This document shows positions 42,107-53,000 of a stretch of DNA of 64,000 nucleotides, piece by piece. Position numbers and translations under genes: made by a program. The number at the start of each line of letters is the position of its first letter. Position 1 is the first letter of the stretch. Source of the stretch: Aureispira sp050633105 (GTDB lineage Bacteria; Bacteroidota; Bacteroidia; Chitinophagales; Saprospiraceae); NCBI GenBank assembly GCA_050633105.1, contig JBOEFW010000047.1:32945-96944 (forward strand), given 5' to 3'. The notes beneath the pieces were generated by a model that saw only the letters and a program-made list of their open reading frames with translations, was not told the origin of the DNA and did no database searches.

Positions 42107-43015
42107 ATGGAATCAAATACAACGGAGAACCCTCAAAAAAAACGGGTCTCTATCAATTTTTATCAATCAAGCACCAATACCTTCATCAAAGCGTTGCATC
42201 AAGGAATTATTCCTTGGAGAGCTGGAACTGCTGTTCCCTTTCATGATTTTGCCCAGAACTATTATTCGGCACATATGTATCAGGGAATTAATTGGCTGCA
42301 TCTTAATCTTGTTGCCGCTCAAGAAACGCCTTATTATCTCACATGGAATCAGACGCAGATGCTTGGTGGAAGCGTCTTGAAGGGTACAAAAGCCATCACG
42401 GTTTTCTCTTTCAAGACCTTCTATAAAAACCAAGAAGGAAAGCGTATGCCCAAAGTGAGAGCCGAACAATTGTTGCAAAAACTGGAGGACGTTCAGAAAA
42501 TCAGTTACCTCCAACCACACCAACTTTTCAATCTGACCCAAACAAAAAGCATTAATTGGGAACTGACGACAAGGACGCGCTGGAAAACAATCAAACGACT
42601 TCTCAAAGCAATCAAAGATCAACATAAAATTAGCTATGAAACCATTACGCAGAGCTGTTACGATCCAACACAGGACACGATCATTTTACCAGAGGACTCA
42701 AAAGAGGAAGAAGAATACAATTATGTATTATTTATCCACTTGGTTCATTGGACAGGTCATGAAAGTCGATTAGCGCGTGATGGTATTATGAACAACAGTT
42801 TGGACTGTGGCTATGATATCGAAGAACAAATGGTGGCCGACATTGGTGCAAGTATGCTCGCTCGGCTGGTTGGTATAGAGTTAGATCCTGCCCTTGACCG
42901 AGAAGACGAAGAAATGCTGTCTTTTTGGATTCAGGCCCTTGAAGAAAACAATCGGTTTATTCTTCGGGTGGCTTCCAAAGCACAGAAGGCTGTTCAATAT
43001 TTATTATCGTACTAA
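42107..43015 (+). CDS. ArdC-like protein with a degenerate zincin motif
   Basis: Starting at ATG 42107, the protein has 302 residues. The N-terminal ArdC/DUF1738 ssDNA-binding domain has NTFIKALHQGIIPWRAGTA, YQGINWLHLNL and VLKGTKAITVFSFKTF. The C-terminal half is the associated zincin-like metallopeptidase domain. The family motif HELVHWTGH is here IHLVHWTGH: the first His and the catalytic Glu are replaced, although the downstream GH and the WTGHESRL context remain. A role as antirestriction protein that binds ssDNA during transfer is plausible; peptidase activity is doubtful. A terminator follows. Confidence 0.82.
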   Translation: MESNTTENPQKKRVSINFYQSSTNTFIKALHQGIIPWRAGTAVPFHDFAQNYYSAHMYQGINWLHLNLVAAQETPYYLTWNQTQMLGGSVLKGTKAITVFSFKTFYKNQEGKRMPKVRAEQLLQKLEDVQKISYLQPHQLFNLTQTKSINWELTTRTRWKTIKRLLKAIKDQHKISYETITQSCYDPTQDTIILPEDSKEEEEYNYVLFIHLVHWTGHESRLARDGIMNNSLDCGYDIEEQMVADIGASMLARLVGIELDPALDREDEEMLSFWIQALEENNRFILRVASKAQKAVQYLLSY

Positions 43016-43041
43016 AGAAATAGGAGAGGAGCTATAGCATG

Positions 43042-43068
43042 GGAGGTTTCTTCGGAAGTCTCCTTTTT
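43042..43068 (+). terminator. Rho-independent terminator of the ArdC-like gene
   Basis: GGAGGTTTC and GAAGTCTCC pair over 9 bp (two wobble pairs) around a TTCG tetraloop, followed by TTTTT, 26 bp after the stop. Confidence 0.85.
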
Positions 43069-43155
43069 ACTGTGTTTGGAGAAAGGGTGTTTTTTGGAAA
43101 AAAATCCCCACCAAGCAATGTATCTTGATGGGGACAAAAAAAATTGAACAAACCA

Positions 43156-43482
43156 TCACAAATCAAAAGTAATATTGTTGTGATTATTGTCTCCACTGTC
43201 TTTTGGTGGGAGAGGAGGAAGCGGAACAAAATCTAAGGGAGGGAGATCAGGATAATTTAAAGAAAGCTCCTTAGAGGACTGTTGAACCAATTTCATTAAG
43301 GTTGGATTCTCATAGTAAGGAGTTATTCTAAAAATAGCTGGCTTCTCGTTCTTGTACAACATCAGACAGGCGTTGTTTCCCATCAGGTGTAGCTCACTTG
43401 GTGTAATCAGATTCCGAGCATGTCTATGTCCTTTTTCAGCGTCTTCTACGGTATAGTCTCCAATTCTCCGAGAAAGCTGTTC
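43156..43482 (-). pseudogene. C-terminal remnant of a TraG/VirD4 coupling protein
   Basis: The ORF from ATG 43383 reads MGNNACLMLYKNEKPAIFRI. The same frame continues upstream to a TAG at 43483-43485 and encodes EQLSRRIGDYTVEDAEKGHR, then HARNLITPSELHLMGNN. This is the usual C-terminal region of TraG-type proteins. No motor domain remains, and another frame (ASNVGTAFSEN) continues beyond the stop, so the gene is broken. It is unlike the intact VirD4-like gene at 30834. Confidence 0.7.
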
Positions 43483-43485
43483 CTA

Positions 43486-44098
43486 CATTACTCGCAACCT
43501 AAATAGCATCTAAAAAAGAGTTCTTCTTAGAGAACAAAAAGCCTTTGGCCATCCGTATGACAAACCCTTTTTTAGACAGTATAATTTTGATTAGTTATGA
43601 CTTTGGTTGAAAAACGGCTTATCATATCTCTTCATAAGATTGTTCGTGCCTATCAAAAATAGGCAAAATTTTTGCTCATAATTTAATTTATGTTAAATAG
43701 AAGATAAAAAAACTATCAAAACACCAGCCAATCAGCCCCTCCTACTTAAAATAGTAACCGTGACTATGGAAATAAGCGAACTTCAAAACCCACTTATAAC
43801 TAAGACATAACATAATGTAATAGTGCCGCTTTAAAATTTAGAGTTCCCAAATACCTCTTTTTTTTATTGATTTTTATTTTAAGAATATTTATTAGAAACT
43901 GCTGCTAGTTTTTTAAATAAAGCTTGATTTGCAGAATTATACTTTGTTTTATTTTTAAGAATATTTTTAATACTATTTTATAAAACAGATCTTTCTTATT
44001 TATTAGTGTTCCCTTTTAAATAATCTGCGTTATTCCATTTATAAACAGAAAACAGTTCTGTTCTTTATCATTGATAACCCACCATAAAAACTAAGACC
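43486..44098. other. AT-rich region upstream of the Tc toxin
   Basis: No gene. TATCATTG at 44066-44073, one mismatch from the -7 consensus, lies 26 bp before the tcA start. An AACAG/CTGTT pair is just upstream of it. Otherwise I see only AT-rich sequence. Confidence 0.35.
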
Positions 44099-47000
44099 AT
44101 GCAAGTTATTGAGTGCCCCTTTAACATGGAAGACCATTCCCAATTAGAAAACTTGACGGCAGTAGCTGGTTATATTCGCAACAAAGCCTTTGACATTGAA
44201 ACCTATGAACCAGGAAGTATTCCTGAAGAAGTACTCGTTTATATCCACGCTTTACAAGAAGAAAATCAACTAAGCAGTGAAGCCGATATGAGTGCTGCGG
44301 TGGTGGATTTACTAAATGAATTGTTGCTCCATAAAAAATACCAAGATCCTATTTATATTCGAGTGCTACACGATTGGTTACGCCCACTGCGCTATGAATT
44401 GCCCCTTGCAGAATATCAAAACAAAAAATACGGTAATGGAACGACTAATGTTGTCAGTAGTTTTCAAAAGACACAAGGACTCTCTGTTACAGGAAAAATA
44501 GACTTATCTACTGAACAAACCTTACAACAAGCTTATGCCAATCTTGCTTATGTAGTAAAGGGCAAAGTCCATGATGAGAATTGGGAAGGTATTAGTGATG
44601 CGTCAATAGAGGTTTGGACTAAAACATTCCGAGGGACGGGAGTTTTGTTACAAAGTGGTGTTACCCATACAACAGGAGAATATACCCTCTCCTATCATCC
44701 CCCTACTGATGTAGAGACAGGACTTTTTATAGAAGAGGTACACCTCCTTGTATCTATTAAAGATAAAGAAGGTAACTTATTATTAGAAGAAGATATTTAT
44801 CATGCGGCACCAGTAACTTGGGTGAATTATACAGCAGGTAATCGTCCTTATCAAGGAAAGCCGATTTATATCGCATTACAAGCACAATTAGTACCTTATT
44901 TAGAGGGGACAGCTCTATTGCAAATTGAAGAAAGCGATCAACATCAAGATGTTACCTATTTGTATCAAAAAACAGGGGTGCCCATCCAAACCATCTTACA
45001 ATTTTACTTTGCTGAGCGCGTCTCTAGTGAACTAGAGGGTATTTCTGCGGCTGTTTTATTTGCTTTCTTTAGACAACAGTTGCCTAGTATACTCCCCAGC
45101 TCTTTACTCCCTGATGAACCTCAGGAGTGGAATGAATGGAGCGAAACACTCACTCAAACATTGGTTGATGCGGTTCCATTAATGCCCTTACAACTCCAAG
45201 AACGCGCTTTGGAGCAAGCGATTCAGAACAATTTTATTCCACTTGAAGAACAGCAAAATAAAGTCGTTATTCTGCAGCGCTTAGAAGAACTTCGATTGGA
45301 GTATGCTCAAACAAAACTATTAATTGCAGGGCGTTTATCTTTGAATGATTTATTAAAAGAAACAGGAATTAGTGCTGCGAAAAAAACTAGTATAGCAACC
45401 CAGTTTGCGAATAAGCAACAACTCAATCCGACTATCCTAGAAGAATGGCATAAGGAAGGATTAATCAATGAAGAAGAGCACGGAAAAATACAAGAGGAAT
45501 GGCACTTGGCAGTGTTGAGTTTGTATGATAAAAATGTCATTCAGAACCTGCGAACGGGTTATAATAAGGAAGAATTTAGTGCAACGATTTCTCAAGCTAG
45601 TGACTTTGCTAAATGGACTTCCCAAGATTGGGAGAATTTGGGGTATGATCCTGATGATGCCACAGGTGATTTTGTGCAACGAGCAGCAGCGCTTGCTCCT
45701 ACGGTTGCTGCCATAGCGGCTCTTCAACGCCATGGAGAACATGGTTTAAAACATCTTCAAGAGTTGGCGACTTTAGTGGACAATCAACAACTCCTCTCTT
45801 TAGGAGCGGTCTCCATCGATACCTATCTTCAAGAAAAGAACCTTGAACTCCCCCAAACGACTGTAAACGAGTTAAAACTAATCCAACGGGTGGAGCACTT
45901 GGCACCACGCCCAGATTTGGCACCTATCTTATTGGGAAGCAATATACATAGTGCCTATCAAGTACATCGTACAGGCAAGACTCAATTAGTAGAAATTTAT
46001 CGTCAAGCAGGTTTGGAAGAAGCCTTAGCTAAAGCTTCTGCAAACCATACTTTTGTAACCGCCTCCAATACATTAAGCACCCTTACAGGAATCTCTGCTT
46101 CTTATGGATTACTAGATGGCGGTGGTATTACGCCTGCAGCAGTTACCCCTTTGCCCAATCTTGAAGACTTATTTGGGAACAATGACTTCTGTGGTTGTGT
46201 GCATTGCCGTTCTGTGTATAGTCCTGCGGCTTACTTAACGGATTTGCTGCATTGGTTGGAAAACAAACCTAGCAAAATTACCAACAAAAATGCGTTAGAT
46301 GTATTGCTAGAGCGCCGCCCAGATTTAGAGCATATTTTACTCAATTGTAAGAATGCGAATACTCCCATGCCTTATATTGATTTGGTCTGTGAGGTCTTAG
46401 AATATGTGATCCAGCCTACCCCAGCCTATGAAAAGCGCAATACCACTTGGCTCGAATCAGAATTAAAAGCGCATTCAGAATACCGTTTGGATACTGTTTA
46501 TGAGCAATTAGCTCAATTGCCCAATCATCCTGCTTATCGGCCTTATGCCTCTTATGATGGATTTAATATCTGGCAGGCACAGGTACATTTGTTTATTGAA
46601 AAATTAGGCATTAGCTCTAGTCAGTTTGTTCAATTGTTGAAGCACCCAGGCTTAGGTTACTTAGAACAAGGAGCAGCCGTTTTTGAATTGCCGAGCCATG
46701 AAGCGATAGCCATTACAACGCCTTATGCGGATGTTGATCAACTCTCTACACCCAGTCGTAATGTTGCCACATTATTGCATGACCATCAACTAAGTTATGA
46801 GCAATTACTACTGTTGTTGGAAGGTGCCTATACCAATCCTAATCAGGTTTTGAGCATTGAACCAGAAGACAGTTGTGATTTGGAGGCACTTCTTATTACC
46901 AATATGACGGCAGTCGAATTGGATCGTTGGTGGCGTTTCTTACGGTTGTGGAAATATACCAATTGGACAATGAGAGAATTGAACAACCTCCTGGTACATC

Positions 47001-50000
47001 CAAAAGTGGGCAATGGTACCTTAAATACCTTTACGTTGGAGCGTCTATCGACTTTCCAGCGTCTTCAAAAACGACTTGGAAAAAGTGTTGATGAAGTATT
47101 GGGTATGATGGGGAGTCTTGATAACAAGGCCTATTATAACAGTAATGGAGATTTGGTGCCTTCTTTTTATGAAGTGGTTTTTTCTCATCGGTTGTTAGAA
47201 GAGAGCCAACGAGACTTTTTTGACAAAAATAACCTTAGCCTCTCTCTAGACTTAGGAACGATTACTTCGGAGCAAATTGCCTACATTGGGGCAGCCTTAT
47301 CCATGACTTCTAGTCAAATTGAAACCTTGTTAAGCTTTCCTCAACAAGGGCAATGGGCACAATTACTCCCACAGCGAGTACACCAAATGGCTTCAACGGC
47401 AGAGGGTTTGGGACTTTTATATGCTTATGCTACTTTAGCCCAATACCTAAATGTATCGGTAGAAGAATTAAAAGGATACTTCCGTCTATTAATAAATAGC
47501 GCGAATCCTTTTGTAAGCTTAGATCAGTTTCATGACTTTTTGGACCATTATGAAACCTTGCAGGCCTCTAACTTAGGGCTTGATGAACGGTTGTTTTTAT
47601 TGTCAGGCAAGGAGTTAGAAGGATACCAGCCTAGTGAGGTTCAAGTATACGAATGGCAAGCTGCTTTATTTGAAGAGCTTGGAGCTACTTATGATAATGT
47701 CATGATTTCCAAGCAAACGGAAGCAGAAGTCTTGCAGGATTTGTTGAGTAAAACAGAGACGTTTGATACTAGAGAATTAATAGAGACTTTCTTGGAAGTC
47801 TTGTACCAAACACCCAATGGACGTTTTACCAGTCAATGGAGCAGTACGGATCGAACCGATTACTTAACGACGGAATTAGGTGTCCTTTTTGCTTACGCCG
47901 ATGCAGCAGCCGTCGATCAGTTAAAAAATGAATTGGATAGTACCACTGGCTCCATCAATGCCGCTGTTGCTACCCTTAAAGTCATTTTACACCGTCGTTT
48001 GCATAGTACTGTAGTGATTAACCATTTAGCAGACTTATGGGATGCCCCTACAGATGTATTGGCGTATTTACTGGGAGATAACCATCCTACGCTAGGGCAA
48101 GCTGCTCGCCATCGTTTGATGGAGGCCTCCCCTACTGGCAGCACAACAGCCCATCCAATGATTACGGTTCCTACAGGGCCTTCATTGCCTAATACAACAC
48201 CTTCCTCGCTTGATTTTACGACCCTTTACCGTCGTTTGTTGAAATATGTTTTCTGGGCTAAGGCTTGGCAATTGAATGGCAAGGATTTAGAACAGTTGGA
48301 GTTGGCAGTAGGAACCCTGCCTGTGCTGAACTTGGCTACTTTGCCCCTATTTAATACAACAGCGGCAGCACTGTATACCACCATTCCTCAAGTCACAGAA
48401 TATCTCAACACGACTCAATGGGTGCGTTTTGCGAAACAACACAACATTCCTGTTGCTAATTTAGTAGAAGCTATTCTTACACTAAATACCACTAATGCCG
48501 TCAATGATTTCTTAGAAACCATCGCAGAATGGACAGGTTGGAACCCTGATGATCTGATTGCTTTACACCAACATTTTCAATGGACAGCAAACAGCTATAC
48601 CAATGAATTAGGGCATTGGGAACACTGGCGCCAAGCCGTACAACTTATACAGCAATTACAGGTTTCCGCTCCAGAGGTATTGGGTTGGTTGTCCCTTTAT
48701 GACACCACTAATAGTAATTACTTTGCCCAGCAGAAGTTGATCGCACAACAAGTTCAAAATGCGGTACGAGAAGCGGCTACCCCAGAACAATGGAGCATCT
48801 TCCAGCAAGAAATTCAAGATCAAATTCGCCTCCAAAAGCGCAATGCCTTGGTAGCTTATGCCCGCAATTATGATGCACAAGGCAATCGTGTTTATTACAG
48901 CACCAACGACCTTTATCATATACATCTCATCGATCCACAGATGAGTGCTTGCCAATTGACCTCCCGCATCAAACAAGCCATTAGTGCGGTCCAGCTTTAT
49001 GTGCAACGTTGCCGTTTGGGATTGGAGCAAGATCAAATACAAGTGAACGAAGAATATGGGTGGTCAGAATGGAAATGGATGCAATACTATCGAGTGTGGG
49101 AGGCCAATCGTAAGGTTTTCCTCTATCCTGAGAATTGGATTGAACCAAGCTTGCGTGACAACAAGTCGGAATTGTTTAAGCAGTTTGAGGAAGAAATTCT
49201 TCAACAGGAAGTGACCCAAGAAAATGTTGAACTGGCTTTAGAAAACTATCTAGTGCAGTTGAATGAGATTTCAAACTTAGAAATAATGAGTATCGCACGT
49301 GGCTTTGAACAAGGAAGTGCGGTTACCCATGTGTTGGCACGTACAAAGGAACATCCTGCGGTGTATTACTACCGTAAGATAGATGATCGTTCCATGGAAT
49401 GGACGGGCTGGAAAAAACTATCCTTTGAGGTACAGGGCGAGCACCCTGTTTTACAAGTATATCAAAATAAATTACACCTGTTTTGGTTGCAAATCGTGGA
49501 GCAACCAGAAGAAATCATAGTTACCCATGAGAAAGTTGGGGTAGGATTACCGCATAGTAATGGTATTTATCCTACAAGCAGTACTTCTTCTAATGGAGGA
49601 GTAAAAAGCAACACTGTCAAAAATAACCGTTTTCACAAAGAGGTTAAACTAGCTTGGTCTACCCTACATGAAGGTGGTTGGTCTACCCAAAAATTATCCA
49701 AACGAAAACTTATTCATCCTTGGCCGCATCCTAATCATTCTATTTTACTTCGTCCAAGACCAAAGCAAGATGATTTGTGGATGGATGTATATGTTTCTCG
49801 TTCGGTAGAGTTTAATTCTACCTATTACTACAACCAGTTTACAAACGAATACGAATTGCTGTCTGGAGATTCCTTTGACAAGGCAGCTCCTGCCGTTCAT
49901 TATGGTTCTTTTGTGTTTGATGGATTTGTTCGAAAAATCAAAGCTCGTGAAATTCGAGGGACTTACTGGTATCCAATCTTAAGAGGGGCACCAATTTATA

Positions 50001-53000
50001 ATTCCATCACCCAATTAGCAGCGACAGGCCCTGTTTGGTTGGATGACATACAGGCTTCTATAGGCACTCCAACTCAGTATACGGTGGTTACCAACTATGG
50101 ATCCTTTAATCTTTCTAATGTCAATGATACCAACAACCTTCTTGGGAAGTTGCATGGTAATGCGATCTCTTTACAGGAGGAACAGACCTTTGTAAATCTT
50201 TGGGTTGTTTCTAACAACAACAATACGCCTGTAATTTCTATAGAATATTACACAGAGGATTATCATGGAACGCTTACTTATCAAACGGTAACAGGGACTT
50301 TTCAATCCATTAATAATTACCTACAAAACAACAGCATCAACCACATCAATGGTGCTGTACGTCCTGAAGAAACCATTCAACAGTTTGCAGGCTATTCTAC
50401 TTCTAATGCTACTTTATCACAAGAATATATTAGACATAACAATGCCAGTTCAATAGATTATATACACAATACCTTTGGAGAGGATGGACAACACCTAGAA
50501 AAACTCTCTGTAGCAGAAGTAACAGTAGATTTAGAGAAACCGAATAATTTGCAGTTTCGTCATAACTTATTAACAACAGGGAATCCTTCTCAACAAGATT
50601 TGCTTCTTCAAGACAATGGAAATACAATAGCCCATCCATTTAATACAGCAAAGAATCCTTTCCAAGTAGTCCTTCCAATGGGATATACTTCAGGAGATAC
50701 TAGATGGGGCAACCACCTTGCGTTTCAAGATCATTTCCGTTCGATTTATTTACATAAATCGGGCAATACTCATTTGGGATACCGCTTGTATCATCCCCAT
50801 GCTCGAACGCTTTTACAAACGCTTGGTAGTACAGGGGTAGAAGGCTTTTATACCCGTGCTACTCAACAACAAGAAGGGATAGATCTAGCAACCGTTTATA
50901 CAGCGGCCAATATGCACTTAGAGGACAGCATAGAAGATATTAATTTTAAGTATAGTGATGGTTATGGTCTTTACAACTGGGAGCTTTTCTTCCATGTTCC
51001 TTTTCTTATTGCCACAGAATTAAGTAAAACTCAACGGTTTGAAGAAGCCATGGCTTGGTTTCATTGTGTCTTTAATCCTTTAGGAATAGATGACTCTTTG
51101 AATACCGCTGCTTCGGATGTAAGTCGTTATTGGATTACGCAGCCCTTCTACGAGCACAGTCAAAGTAATTATTTAGTGCAGCAGATTCAAAATTTATTGA
51201 GTGGACTATTGCCTAAAACCACACAACAAGCGATTGAAAAATGGAAAGATCATCCTTTCCAACCACACGTTATTGCACGGATGCGCCCTGTCGCCTATCA
51301 AAAGGCCATTGTCATGAAATACATTGACAACCTTTTAGCTTGGGGGGACCAGCTGTTCCGTCAGGACACTTTAGAGTCCATCAATCAAGCGAGTTTAATG
51401 TATGTCTTGGCTGCCGAATTATTAGGAGAGCGCCCTAAAGAATTAAAGGGCAAAACACCAACAGAGCTAGACTACAACACTATTAAAGCCGACTTAGACC
51501 ATTATTTTTCTAATACTGCCTTGGATGAAAATCTAGTGATTAGCACCAGTCAAAGTGGGCTGTTTATACCAGGAGACGAAAACCCTGTTCAGCTTTATAG
51601 TTTACCCAACAACGCCCAATACTTCTGTATTCCACACAATGAAAAATTGTTAGGCTATTGGGATACAGTAGCGGACCGTTTGTTTAAAATCCGTCATTGT
51701 CAGAACATTGATGGGCGCGTTCGTCAATTACCTTTATTTGCCCCTCCTATTGATCCTGCTTTGCTGGTTAATGCCCAAGCCAATGGTGTAGATATCAGTA
51801 GTGTGGTACAAAATATCTCCGCTTTTCCTCCTCACTATAAGTACCGTCCTTTGGTTCGTTTGGCAACACAGTTCAGTGCAGAAGTTAAAAGCTTAGGACA
51901 ACGTTTATTGAGTGCCTTGCAGAGTAAAGATGCTGAAGGAATGGCGCTTTTACAGGTAGGAAATGCGATGAATGTCCTAAATGCGACTACTGGGTTGAAG
52001 CAGCTACAAATAGAAGAAGCACAAGCGCATATTCTTTCTTTAGAAGCCGCTAGGACTGCGGCCATATTCCGTCAAGATTTCTATGCTAATCGGGCTTATA
52101 TGAACGCTGGTGAAAAAACCGCTCAAACGTTGATAGGCACCTCTCTCGGATTGGATACAGTAAGTATGGCCACTCAACTCATAGGAAGTTTTTTAGCAGG
52201 AATTCCTAAAGTAGAAGGTGGCGCACTTGGGCCTGTTCCCTTCGTCAAAACTGAAATTATCGATGGTACAAAATTAGCCAACACCTTATCGATAATTAGC
52301 ACAGCGACAGCACAAGCCTCTGGATTGGTTAGCAAAACGGCTAGCATTGTTGGAACCCAAGCGAATTATGACCGCCGTCAAGAAGAGTGGGATTTCCAAG
52401 CAGAGTTGGCAGAGCAGGATATTAAACAAATTGAACAACAAATTGCAGCAGCACAGATACGGGTAGCCCTTGCGGAAAAAGACTTAAAAACACATCAACT
52501 TCAAATTGACAATACAGAAACAGAGTTGGCCTATTTACAATCCAAATACACCAACCAGCAGTTGTACAGCTGGATGGTAGGACAGCTTTCTACCATTTAC
52601 CGACAGGCCTACGATTTAGCTTTTGACCTAGCCAAACGAGCAGAACAAAGCCTTAATTATGAATTGGGCTTACCGCTTGCTACGCCTCTTATGATACAAA
52701 ATGGCTATTGGGATAGTTTGCGCAAAGGCTTATTGGCTGGGGATAAATTGATGTTGTCCATTAATCAGTTGGAAGACAAATATGTTCAACTCAACAAACG
52801 CGAATTAGAGTTAACCAAGCACATTTCTTTACATCAATGGGCACCCGATGCCTTATTGCAACTCAAAACAACTGGCAAATGCCAATTGCATATTCCTGAG
52901 TGGTGGTTTGATATCGATTATCCAGGGCATTACTTGCGTCGTATTAAGGCATTGACTATTTCTATTCCTTGTATTGTAGGCCCCAATACCAATGTTAATT

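Noticed and set aside
48656..49042. Antisense ORFs inside the toxin genes (this and several others)
   Set aside because: They lie entirely inside well-supported coding frames and show no features of their own.
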